From positions 558,001 through 622,000 of the forward strand of contig OY970196.1 of assembly GCA_963708205.1 (NCBI GenBank): DNA of 64,000 nucleotides, read 5' to 3'. Under the pieces are notes generated by a model that made no database searches, was not told the origin of the DNA, and saw only the letters and a program-made list of their open reading frames with translations. This stretch comes from CAVYTF01 sp963708205. Lineage in GTDB: Bacteria > Bacteroidota > Bacteroidia > Chitinophagales > Chitinophagaceae. A program made the translations under genes and the position numbers. This document shows, one piece after another, positions 35,799 to 43,363 of this stretch. Each line of letters opens with the position of its first letter. Positions within the stretch are counted from its first letter, which is position 1.

Positions 35799-36134
35799 TT
35801 AATTTGCAAATCCTTCATTATAAGAATTACTGTTACTTGCAGCTTCATTCTTTACATTATCATAACTGTCTTTTGCCGCTTCAATAAGCTTTAAAATAGT
35901 TTCACGCACATCATCTTTCAATCCACCGATTTCATTAGAAAAAATTTCTTCCAGGTCTTCTAATTCCATCGCAGCCTGACCTGTGATAGTTTGTATTTTT
36001 TTCTTTACTGTTTTAGGGAAATCCGTAATTTTTTGGCGGGTTTCAGAACCTTTTGCAGGTGCAACTAATAAGCCTACAGCCATGCCCGCAAGAATGCCGG
36101 ATACTGTACCGATAAAAGTATTTTGAAAGCTCAT
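35799..36134 (-). CDS. YtxH-domain protein
   Basis: 111 aa. The N-terminal helix (about 8-27, TVSGILAGMAVGLLVAPAKG) with the trailing KGSETRQKI is the standard YtxH motif, followed by an amphipathic charged helical region (about 45-100). It is probably anchored in the inner membrane, and a role in envelope stress is only an analogy with YtxH. It has its own terminator downstream, and another terminator (36211-36240) separates it from the gene upstream. Confidence 0.85.
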   Translation of the reverse strand: MSFQNTFIGTVSGILAGMAVGLLVAPAKGSETRQKITDFPKTVKKKIQTITGQAAMELEDLEEIFSNEIGGLKDDVRETILKLIEAAKDSYDNVKNEAASNSNSYNEGFAN

Positions 36135-36210
36135 AATTTATTTTTTTTGATGATTAATAATGCAATACAAAACCAAGAAAGATGCCAGAATTATAAATTG
36201 TTATTTTGTA

Positions 36211-36240
36211 AATAAAAAAGTCCCGGCTCATACGGGACTT
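36211..36240 (-). terminator. Terminator after the 67-aa gene
   Basis: AAGTCCCG (36218-36225), 7-nt loop, CGGGACTT (36233-36240). On the minus strand a T-rich tract (36212-36217) follows. It lies 22 bp downstream of the stop codon at 36263. Confidence 0.8.
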
Positions 36241-36262
36241 AAAAATTTAAAGCAATTATATT

Positions 36263-36466
36263 TTACAGAATAAAAGTCTTGCGAGGTGCAATTCTTTTTT
36301 TCATTTTTTGAATATACCAAAGATCTGCAGCAGAAAACACCGATTGCCTAACTGATTGTTGCCCCAAACTAACATCTGCTGCCACTGTTTCTTTAATCTC
36401 AGAAACTAATTGCCTTAATTCATCTTTTTCCATCGTAATGATGGATTTTTTTGCATTGCTGTTCAT
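36263..36466 (-). CDS. Small conserved protein of unknown function
   Basis: 67 aa from the ATG at 36464-36466 (MNSNAKKSIITMEK); an upstream alternative start would add six residues. The middle (about 14-30) is a charged helix EKDELRQLVSEIKETV. The end, FSAADLWYIQKMKKRI followed by basic residues, recalls the C-terminal motif of many short Bacteroidota proteins (DLWNIQRQ-like). I cannot assign a function. It has its own terminator, and two palindromes lie upstream (36512-36565), which suggests it is a separately regulated unit. Confidence 0.6.
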   Translation of the reverse strand: MNSNAKKSIITMEKDELRQLVSEIKETVAADVSLGQQSVRQSVFSAADLWYIQKMKKRIAPRKTFIL

Positions 36467-36511
36467 ACTTTTAATTTTAATCATTAAAAAATATTTACTA
36501 CAGCAAGCAGC

Positions 36512-36565
36512 GAAGCAATTGCTTCTTCGTTAGTATAATTGTTCTTTTTAAAAAGAACTAATTAT
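36512..36565. promoter_or_regulatory. Two adjacent palindromes upstream of the 67-aa gene (possible operators)
   Basis: First, GAAGCAATTGCTTC (36512-36525), a perfect 14-bp palindrome. Second, a larger one: ATAATT-GTTCTTTTT (36535-36549) faces AAAAAGAAC-TAATTAT (36550-36565), 15 bp per arm with one unpaired base. Both lie 46-99 bp upstream of the start at 36466. Apart from these palindromes, the 292-bp gap to the desaturase gene is AT-rich and holds no recognisable gene; a short plus-strand frame there is not convincing. Confidence 0.5.
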
Positions 36566-36758
36566 ATTCAAAATTGCGGCGCAAAGATACAATGTAAAAA
36601 ATTTGGAAACAAACAATTTTTAAATTATATTATTGAAAGGTTTAAGAATTATATTAACGGCAAATGCAATACTGCAAAGCATTTCAGCGAATATATAAGT
36701 GCTTATATATTCTTAAAAATTGTTAAAAATTATGCTAACAAATTGTTGGGAAATGAAC

Positions 36759-37748
36759 TCAAGAATCCATATCAGGTTTGCATTCATCTGTAAGAGTAAG
36801 TTTGCCACGATTTTTTCTTATCATGCGATCAAACAATGAAAGTTCTTTGCTGAAAATGAATCGAAAAAAAAGTTTTGTCCATGATGAATGACTTGCCAGT
36901 GAACTATAAAAAGATGGAGCTGTTCTTTTTATTTTCGGTAATTTATTCCACGGCACCGAAGGAAAATCATGATGCTCATTATGATAACCAACATTAAAAG
37001 CTACCGCATTTAAAATGCCGTAATAACTATAAGTTTCCTGCTCGCCGTGCGTGAGATAATGTTCCTGTATCCAGCGCGCGCCCAAAGGATGCAAGCCAAC
37101 AGAAAAGAAAAAACTCAACAACAAATAAGCAATTGGTTTTGCACCGAAAAAATAAATCATGATACTTACAAAAATTATTTGCACTGCACCATTCAGAATT
37201 ACCCAACCATCAAAAGCTTTTATTTCTTTCAATCTTGATAAACGAAACAGTTGAAAAAAAGGATAAAACAACAGCCAAATTATTTTACCGATAAAATAAT
37301 TATTGATCAGTTTTGCTTCCCAATAATTTGGAATATCGCCGTCAAGTTCATGAATTCCTTGAAATGAATGATGTTTTAAATGATAACGCTCGAAAGAAAC
37401 AGAGCTAGGGAAAATGAGCGGCATGTTTGCAATTATGCCGGAAATTTTATTGGAAGATTTTCTTTTAAAAAGAAGTTTATGGGCACACTCATGGATCATT
37501 ACAAACAAAGCGTGATCTGCAAAAGCGCCGGCTAAATATGCAATCGCAATTATTAACCACCAAGAATAATTTGATAAAAATAAAGCTGCGGCAATTTGAA
37601 TAAAAACTAAACCAATGATTGCAAAAATCGTGATTGGATTTTTACCGATAAGATTCCTCACCTGAGGATGCTGTTTTAAAATTGCTTTAGTTCTAAAACG
37701 ATGAGGTTCTGCAGCAAGCGTTTCAAAAAAATCATTTCGTGTTGGCAT
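36759..37748 (-). CDS. Membrane desaturase resembling sphingolipid delta-4 desaturase (DEGS)
   Basis: 329 aa, almost the length of animal DEGS1. Three di-iron histidine boxes are visible: HECAH at 86-90, HLKHH at 123-127 and HNEHH at 256-260. The surroundings match the dihydroceramide desaturase family rather than generic fatty-acid desaturases: FERYHLKHH, DGDIPNYWEA (134-144), GLHPLGARWIQEHY (218-231), ETYSYYGILN (238-247), FNVGYHNEHHDFPSVPW (251-267), and an N-terminal region (6-35) like the family's lipid-desaturase domain. Four or more membrane helices are present. Inference: it introduces a double bond into a sphingoid or ceramide-like lipid. A simple acyl-lipid desaturase remains possible. 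No sphingolipid synthesis gene is in the window; dnaK lies upstream behind a terminator. Confidence 0.85.
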   Translation of the reverse strand: MPTRNDFFETLAAEPHRFRTKAILKQHPQVRNLIGKNPITIFAIIGLVFIQIAAALFLSNYSWWLIIAIAYLAGAFADHALFVMIHECAHKLLFKRKSSNKISGIIANMPLIFPSSVSFERYHLKHHSFQGIHELDGDIPNYWEAKLINNYFIGKIIWLLFYPFFQLFRLSRLKEIKAFDGWVILNGAVQIIFVSIMIYFFGAKPIAYLLLSFFFSVGLHPLGARWIQEHYLTHGEQETYSYYGILNAVAFNVGYHNEHHDFPSVPWNKLPKIKRTAPSFYSSLASHSSWTKLFFRFIFSKELSLFDRMIRKNRGKLTLTDECKPDMDS

Positions 37749-37814
37749 GAAGAAACAAGATATGCTTATTGCATCAGGCCAACAAAATAAATCTATCCTT
37801 TGGCTTTTTCTTAA

Positions 37815-37855
37815 TAAAAGAAAGCCTTTACATAATGTAAAGGCTTTAAAAAAAT
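37815..37855. terminator. Terminator between dnaK and the desaturase gene
   Basis: AAAGCCTTTACA (37821-37832), 3-nt loop, TGTAAAGGCTTT (37836-37847): a perfect 12-bp stem. T-rich tracts follow on the minus strand (TTTCTTTTATT, overlapping the stem). It ends the dnaK transcript 22 bp after its stop. Confidence 0.85.
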
Positions 37856-37868
37856 TATATCAATTTAT

Positions 37869-39785
37869 TTACTTCACTTCCTCAAACTCAGCATCCGTAA
37901 CGGTTTCGCCACCTTGCGCATTCGCGTTATCAGGTTGAGCCTGACCATTTGCATTTGATTGCTCGGCACCTTGTGCGCCAGCTGCCTGTGCTTTGTAAAT
38001 CTCTTCGCTAGCTGCTGTCCATGCAGTGTTCATTTCTGTTAAAGCTGCATCAACCTTTCCCGCATCCTGGCTTTTATGTGCTTCTTTTAATTTATTCAAA
38101 GCTGTTTCGATTGGCGCTTTTTTATCTGCAGGAATCTTATCTCCAAATTCTTTAAGTTGCTTTTCTGTCTGGAAAATTAAGCTATCAGCCTGGTTTAACT
38201 TTTCTATTTTTTCTTTTGCTGCTTTATCTTCTGCTTCATGCGCTTTTGCTTCAGCTTTCATCTTTTCAACTTCTTCTTTGCTTAAACCACTACCTGCTTC
38301 AATGCGTATTTTTTGTTCTTTGTTTGTGCCTTTATCTTTTGCACTTACATTCAAAATTCCGTTTGCATCAATATCAAATGTTACTTCAATTTGAGGAACG
38401 CCGCGAGGTGCTGGCGGTATTCCATCAAGATTAAAAATTCCTAAACTTTTATTTTGGCTTGCCAATGGTCTTTCACCCTGCAATACCTGTATTTGCACTC
38501 CTGGTTGATTATCGCTTGCGGTAGAAAATATTTCAGTTTTCTTTGTAGGAATGGTTGTATTGCTTGCTATCATTGTTGTCATAACGCCACCCATTGTTTC
38601 AATTCCAAGACTTAATGGCGTTACATCAAGAAGCAATACATCTTTTACTTCGCCAGTTAAAACTGCTCCCTGAATTGCTGCACCAATTGCAACAACTTCA
38701 TCAGGATTTACACTACGGTTTGCTTTTTTACCGAAAAATTTCTCAACAATTTCCTGCACTTTTGGAATGCGTGTAGAACCACCAACTAAAATTACTTCAT
38801 CAATTTGCGATGTAGAATATCCTGCATCTTTCAATGCCTGTTCGCAAGGCTTTAAACATCTCGCAAAAAGATTATCAGAAAGCTGCTCAAATTTTGCGCG
38901 TGTTAATTTTTTTACCAAATGTTTTGGAACACCATCAATTGCTGTGATGTATGGAAGATTGATTTCTGTTTCTGAAGAAGAACTTAATTCAACCTTAGCT
39001 TTTTCAGAAGCTTCCTTCAAACGTTGCAATGCCATCGGATCTTTTCTCAGATCAACATTTTCGTCTTTTTTAAATTCATCTGCAAGCCAATCCATCACTA
39101 CTTTATCAAAATCATCACCACCCAAATGTGTATCTCCATTGGTTGACTTTACTTCAAATACACCATCGCCAAGGTCGAGTACTGAAATATCAAATGTGCC
39201 ACCGCCTAAATCAAAAACAGCAATTTTTTGATCTGAATGTTTTTTATCCAAGCCATACGCAAGTGCTGCTGCTGTTGGCTCATTTACAATTCTGCGCACA
39301 TTTAATCCGGCAATTTCTCCGGCTTCTTTTGTTGCTTGCCTTTGCGCATCATTAAAATATGCGGGCACAGTTATCACCGCTTCATTCACTTCCTGTCCTA
39401 AATAATCCTCTGCAGTTTTTTTCATTTTTTGTAAAATCATTGCAGAGATTTCCTGCGGGGTGTACATGCGCCCATCAATATCAATGCGCACTGTATTATT
39501 ATCACCCTTTACTACTTTATAACTCCAATGCGTTTTTTCTTCAGTCACTTCATCATACCTGCGACCCATGAAACGCTTTACACTTGTAACAGTATTTTGC
39601 GGGTTAGTAATCGCTTGTCTTTTCGCAGGATCACCAATTTTGCGTTCGCCATTTTTTAAAAAAGCGACAACGCTCGGCGTAGTGCGGCGACCTTCATCGT
39701 TAGCAATAACAACAGGTTCATTGCCTTCCATTACTGAAACGCAGCTGTTTGTTGTGCCAAGGTCAATTCCAATTATTTTTCCCAT
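37869..39785 (-). CDS. dnaK: Chaperone DnaK (Hsp70)
   Basis: 638 aa. The ATPase domain (1 to ~380) opens with GIDLGTTNSCVSVMEG; IVNEPTAAALAYGLDKK and VFDLGGGTFDISVLDLGDG follow. The substrate-binding domain (about 390-500, DVTPLSLGIETMGG) and a helical lid are present, and the C-terminus ends in DAEFEEVK, similar to the EEVD-like tail of bacterial DnaK. It binds exposed hydrophobic peptides in an ATP cycle with DnaJ and GrpE, which are not adjacent here. A possible promoter upstream (TTGACA at 39838-39833 and TAATTTAG at 39820-39813, minus strand) has a short spacer. No CIRCE repeat was seen. Confidence 0.97.
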   Translation of the reverse strand: MGKIIGIDLGTTNSCVSVMEGNEPVVIANDEGRRTTPSVVAFLKNGERKIGDPAKRQAITNPQNTVTSVKRFMGRRYDEVTEEKTHWSYKVVKGDNNTVRIDIDGRMYTPQEISAMILQKMKKTAEDYLGQEVNEAVITVPAYFNDAQRQATKEAGEIAGLNVRRIVNEPTAAALAYGLDKKHSDQKIAVFDLGGGTFDISVLDLGDGVFEVKSTNGDTHLGGDDFDKVVMDWLADEFKKDENVDLRKDPMALQRLKEASEKAKVELSSSSETEINLPYITAIDGVPKHLVKKLTRAKFEQLSDNLFARCLKPCEQALKDAGYSTSQIDEVILVGGSTRIPKVQEIVEKFFGKKANRSVNPDEVVAIGAAIQGAVLTGEVKDVLLLDVTPLSLGIETMGGVMTTMIASNTTIPTKKTEIFSTASDNQPGVQIQVLQGERPLASQNKSLGIFNLDGIPPAPRGVPQIEVTFDIDANGILNVSAKDKGTNKEQKIRIEAGSGLSKEEVEKMKAEAKAHEAEDKAAKEKIEKLNQADSLIFQTEKQLKEFGDKIPADKKAPIETALNKLKEAHKSQDAGKVDAALTEMNTAWTAASEEIYKAQAAGAQGAEQSNANGQAQPDNANAQGGETVTDAEFEEVK

Positions 39786-39918
39786 ATTATTGTTGAATTT
39801 TAATGTTCTATTCTAAATTATTCAGTTTTATTTGTCAATGATTATGCCATCTGTTTAAATGTGAAATTTTGGCAGAAAATATTTAAATTAACAAATCTTC
39901 ATTCCATTGATGTATCAT

Positions 39919-39926
39919 TATCTTTG
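39919..39926 (+). promoter_or_regulatory. Likely -7 box upstream of the M42 peptidase gene
   Basis: TATCTTTG is a perfect match to TAnnTTTG and lies 44 bp before the start codon at 39971. No convincing -33 element was found at the right distance. Confidence 0.4.
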
Positions 39927-39970
39927 ACAAACATCATTTAAAAAAAATTACAATCACTGATAAATTCTTC

Positions 39971-41077
39971 ATGGCAAAAAAAACAAAAAACAAATCTATT
40001 CTTACAGAAAATTCTTTGCAATTTCTAAAAGATTATATAAACAATCCTTCACCGGTTGGTTTTGAAAGTGGCGGCCAAAAACTCTGGCTTAATTATTTAA
40101 AACCTTATATTGACAGCCATTTCAGCGATCCTTACGGAACTACAGTTGGTGTAATTAATCCTGAAAAATCTTTTAAAGTTGTGATTGAAGCGCATGCCGA
40201 TGAGATAAGCTGGTTTGTAAATTATATCACCGACCAGGGATTAATTTATTTGAAAAGAAATGGCGGGATCGACCACCAGATTGCGCCGGCGAAACGCGTG
40301 TTAATTCATGGCAAAAAAGGTTTGGTAAACGCTGTGTTTGGTTGGCCTGCAATTCATACAAGACATAGTGGTGCCGATCAAAAAGAACAGCAACCCAAAG
40401 TAGAAAATTTATTTCTTGATTGCGGTGCGCGAAATAAAAAAGAGATCGACCAACTTGGCATTCACATTGGCGCTGTGGTTACTTATGAAGAAGGTTTTGA
40501 TGAACTTGCAAATAATTTTTTTATAGGACGTGCGTTTGATAATCGCATTGGCGGTTTTATGATCGCAGAAGTTGCACGTCTTCTCAAAGAAAATAAAAAA
40601 CAATTGCCTTATGGTTTATATATTGTTAATGCTGTGCAGGAAGAAATTGGTTTGCGTGGCGCAGAAATGATAGCACGAAGAATAAAACCAAATGTCGCAA
40701 TAATTACTGACGTTACGCATGATACGCAAATGCCAATGATCAATAAAATAATTGAAGGTGATGTGGCTTGCGGCAAAGGTCCATCGCCTGCATACGGACC
40801 TGCTGTTCATAATAAATTATTGCAGTTAGTTGAAAGTGTTGCTGAAAAAAATAAAATTCCTTTGCAGATGCGCACCGTTAGCCGAAGCACGGGAACAGAC
40901 ACTGATAGTTTTGCTTATGCAAACGATGGTTGCCCGAGTGTGCTTATTTCTATTCCTTTAAAATATATGCATACAACCGTTGAAATGTTACATAAAACTG
41001 ACATCGAACAAACAATCCAACTCATGTATGAAACATTGCTGAAACTCACGCCGAATACCAACTTGAGCTATGTGTAA
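39971..41077 (+). CDS. M42-family metallo-aminopeptidase
   Basis: 368 aa. The fold is that of the M42/glutamyl aminopeptidase group: NPSPVGFESGGQ near the N-terminus, the first metal ligand in VIEAHADEISWFV (His ~76), the bridging Asp in GRAFDNRIGGF (about 183), the catalytic Glu pair in VNAVQEEIGLRGAE (about 222-223), the Asp ligand in ITDVTHDTQMP, and a late His in KYMHTTVEM. These enzymes trim N-terminal residues from peptides in the cytoplasm, often as large oligomers. The next gene begins 20 bp downstream. Confidence 0.9.
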   Translation: MAKKTKNKSILTENSLQFLKDYINNPSPVGFESGGQKLWLNYLKPYIDSHFSDPYGTTVGVINPEKSFKVVIEAHADEISWFVNYITDQGLIYLKRNGGIDHQIAPAKRVLIHGKKGLVNAVFGWPAIHTRHSGADQKEQQPKVENLFLDCGARNKKEIDQLGIHIGAVVTYEEGFDELANNFFIGRAFDNRIGGFMIAEVARLLKENKKQLPYGLYIVNAVQEEIGLRGAEMIARRIKPNVAIITDVTHDTQMPMINKIIEGDVACGKGPSPAYGPAVHNKLLQLVESVAEKNKIPLQMRTVSRSTGTDTDSFAYANDGCPSVLISIPLKYMHTTVEMLHKTDIEQTIQLMYETLLKLTPNTNLSYV

Positions 41078-41097
41078 ATCATAAACCGCTTTCTCAA

Positions 41098-41550
41098 TTG
41101 TATTTAAAAAAACTATATCAGCATCATAAAGGTTGGTTTTTTTTCGTAGTATTTTTTATTGCATCGCAGGTATTTATCAATTATAAACATGGCGTTGTTT
41201 TTTCTCCGTTTTATCATTACGGCATGTACTCCGAAATTATAAAACCTCAAAAAAAATATGCTTTAATTGAAATAAATACAAACGGAAAAATTTTACAGAC
41301 AAAAGATTTTTCTCCACAGGAATGGGATAAAATCACCTCGCCAATTTTGCTGAATAATCAGCAGCAGCAATGGAATAATGAAGTATATAATAACACCATA
41401 AAAAGATTATTGCATGTTAAAGATTCCACTCTTTACACAAATCATTATACACAAAATGAATTTTATAACTGGTATAAATCTTACCTGCAAGGTATCACAA
41501 AAACCAAAATAGATTCCTTAAACATTCGCACAAAAAATGTTTCATTTTGA
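41098..41550 (+). CDS. Single-helix membrane protein, partner of the next gene
   Basis: 150 aa from a TTG start, 20 bp after the M42 stop codon; no ATG is available. One N-terminal membrane helix (about 12-29, GWFFFVVFFIASQVFINY) leads to an extracytoplasmic part with FYHYGMYSE and a Gln/Asn-rich helical region. I recognise no domain. Its TGA stop overlaps the TTG start of the following gene (TTGA at 41547-41550), so the two are probably translationally coupled and act together at the membrane. Confidence 0.65.
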   Translation: MYLKKLYQHHKGWFFFVVFFIASQVFINYKHGVVFSPFYHYGMYSEIIKPQKKYALIEINTNGKILQTKDFSPQEWDKITSPILLNNQQQQWNNEVYNNTIKRLLHVKDSTLYTNHYTQNEFYNWYKSYLQGITKTKIDSLNIRTKNVSF

Positions 41551-42368
41551 AACAAGTTTTCAAACATAAAATCATCATTGCATACTGCATTATTTTTTAT
41601 GTGTTAATGATTTATAAATGGCTGAATGGAATGTTTCTGTATCAAATCCATCCATTCTTATTCTATGATCGCATGGATATTTTTTCCTGGATCTTCATTC
41701 AAATAAATTTGCATCAATGGTTATTAAACAATGAAAGTGGTCAAATTTTTATGGACGTATTATTTTATTCAATGCCGGTTATTTTTTTTCTTTCAACCTA
41801 TTTTAAAAAAAATATTTCTTTCATCATTTGCATCGCCATGCTAATTGTAAATTGGTGTTATGTTGAATGTTACACTTTATATCCAACAAATTCCATCGAA
41901 GGTCATGTTTGCTGGCTCCTTTTTCCGATAATATTTTTACCACGCACTGAAAAAACATTTATTTTTTTATTTGATGGACTTAGATATTTTTTTCTGTTTT
42001 TCTTTTTTTCTTCAGGCCTCTGGAAGATAGTACAGGGTGGGCTTTTCAATATATCTCAGATGAGTGGCATCCTGTTATTGCAGCATAAAGAAATGCTTAC
42101 AAACTCACCTGATTATTGGCAAACAAAATTTATTTTTTATCTCATAAATCATCAAATATTATCTTACTCAATCTATGTATCAGGCGCTGTCGCGGAACTC
42201 AGTTTTGGAATTGGATTCTTTACAAAAAAATATGACAAATACCTTGCAATTTTATTTGTATTTTTTTTAATCCTTAATTTTTTTATCATGCGCATTCCTT
42301 ATTTTGAAGTGCTTCCCTTCTTAATAACATTAATCTATTCAAACAAAGAAATTGTTGCAGCAATTTAA
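41547..42368 (+). CDS. Multi-pass membrane protein, HTTM/DoxX-like, function unknown
   Basis: 273 aa with about seven hydrophobic helices. The segments FFFFSSGLWKIVQGGLFN (about 150-167) and SGAVAELSFGIGFFTKKYDK (about 213-232) recall the HTTM (vitamin K-dependent carboxylase-like) and DoxX-type families, but this is a weak resemblance and no catalytic residue can be assigned. It starts with a TTG that overlaps the stop of the previous gene, indicating coupled translation. The gene before that pair is the M42 peptidase. Confidence 0.65.
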   Translation: MKQVFKHKIIIAYCIIFYVLMIYKWLNGMFLYQIHPFLFYDRMDIFSWIFIQINLHQWLLNNESGQIFMDVLFYSMPVIFFLSTYFKKNISFIICIAMLIVNWCYVECYTLYPTNSIEGHVCWLLFPIIFLPRTEKTFIFLFDGLRYFFLFFFFSSGLWKIVQGGLFNISQMSGILLLQHKEMLTNSPDYWQTKFIFYLINHQILSYSIYVSGAVAELSFGIGFFTKKYDKYLAILFVFFLILNFFIMRIPYFEVLPFLITLIYSNKEIVAAI

Positions 42369-42414
42369 AAACTAATACACGTAAATCCAGCAAAGAATGC
42401 TTTAAAAGATTATG

Positions 42415-42422
42415 TATTTTTG
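42415..42422 (+). promoter_or_regulatory. Likely -7 box of the amidotransferase gene
   Basis: TATTTTTG fully matches TAnnTTTG and lies 17 bp upstream of the ATG at 42440. It implies a very short leader and a transcript start separate from the M42/membrane-protein genes. Confidence 0.5.
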
Positions 42423-42439
42423 CAAATATTTTTCGAAGT

Positions 42440-43255
42440 ATGAAAATAAAAATTGCAATCTTGGATTTATATGATGGTTATGCAAATCAAGGCATGAGAT
42501 GTTTACATGAACTTATAAATTCATGGGGTAAAAAAAATGAACATAATATAAAACTTGATGAGTTTAATGTCCGTCAAAAAAATGAAGTGCCGGATACTTC
42601 TTACGATATTTATATTTCTACAGGCGGTCCGGGTTCTCCGATTGACAGTGAAGGAACTGAATGGGAAAATAAATATTTTACATGGATAAAAAGCATAGTT
42701 GAATGGAACAATAACATTGAAAATTATCCCAAGAAAAATATCTTTTTTATTTGTCACAGTTTTCAGCTTGCATGCCGCTATTTCAATCTGGCATTGGTTT
42801 CCAAAAGAAAATCACGCGCCTTTGGTGTGTTCCCGATTCACATGCTCGATGAAGCAAAAGATGAAATTGTTTTTGAAGGATTGCGCGATCCTTTTTATGG
42901 CGTTGATAGCCGCGATTACCAGGTAACGCAGGTAAACCAGGATGTTGCAGAAAAAATAGGTGCAAAGGTTTTGGCAATTGAAAAAGAACGCCCGCATGTT
43001 GTGTATGAAAGAGCAATCATGGCGATGCGTTTCAGTGAAAATTTTATTGGTACACAATTTCATCCAGAGGCAGATGCAATAGGTATGAGTATTCATTTAC
43101 AAACACAAGATAGAAAACAAACCGTGATAGAAAATCATGGTGAAGCGAAATGGCAAAGCATGATTGATCAACTAAATGATCCTGATAAAATCATGTGGAC
43201 TTATAATCATATTTTTCCAAATTTTTTGAATAATGCAGTTGGAGAGCTGGTTTAA
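42440..43255 (+). CDS. Class I glutamine amidotransferase-like protein
   Basis: 271 aa. The class I GATase triad is visible: nucleophile Cys105 in FFICHSFQLAC, His208 and Glu210 in GTQFHPEAD. An upstream STGGPGSP motif (about 60-67) forms the oxyanion region. It usually transfers ammonia from glutamine to an acceptor bound by a partner enzyme, or hydrolyses a gamma-glutamyl bond. The nucleophile elbow is ICHSF rather than the standard GxCxG, so a changed substrate is possible. The next gene encodes an ATP-grasp-like protein, and I recall this pair recurring in Bacteroidota without assigned function. A terminator-like hairpin lies between them. Confidence 0.85.
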   Translation: MKIKIAILDLYDGYANQGMRCLHELINSWGKKNEHNIKLDEFNVRQKNEVPDTSYDIYISTGGPGSPIDSEGTEWENKYFTWIKSIVEWNNNIENYPKKNIFFICHSFQLACRYFNLALVSKRKSRAFGVFPIHMLDEAKDEIVFEGLRDPFYGVDSRDYQVTQVNQDVAEKIGAKVLAIEKERPHVVYERAIMAMRFSENFIGTQFHPEADAIGMSIHLQTQDRKQTVIENHGEAKWQSMIDQLNDPDKIMWTYNHIFPNFLNNAVGELV

Positions 43256-43278
43256 TAAAATAATATTCCGTAAAAAAG

Positions 43279-43311
43279 AATCTCTGCCGATTGCAGAGAT
43301 TTTTTTATTTT
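43279..43311 (+). terminator. Terminator or attenuator between the amidotransferase and ATP-grasp genes
   Basis: AATCTCTGC (43279-43287), 5-nt loop, GCAGAGATT (43293-43301), then TTTTTATTTT on the plus strand. It has all features of an intrinsic terminator and lies 24 bp past the amidotransferase stop. Confidence 0.85.
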
Positions 43312-43363
43312 ACAAAAGAATTAATACTCGAAAAATTTTTAGTCATTCTCAATTATTATCATT

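Noticed and set aside
36539..36793. 84-codon plus-strand frame in the gap before the desaturase
   Set aside because: It starts inside a palindrome, has low-complexity AT-driven codons and overlaps the end of the desaturase gene.
38026..39816. Several long antisense frames in dnaK
   Set aside because: Shadow frames of a strongly conserved gene; codon pattern follows the complement of dnaK.
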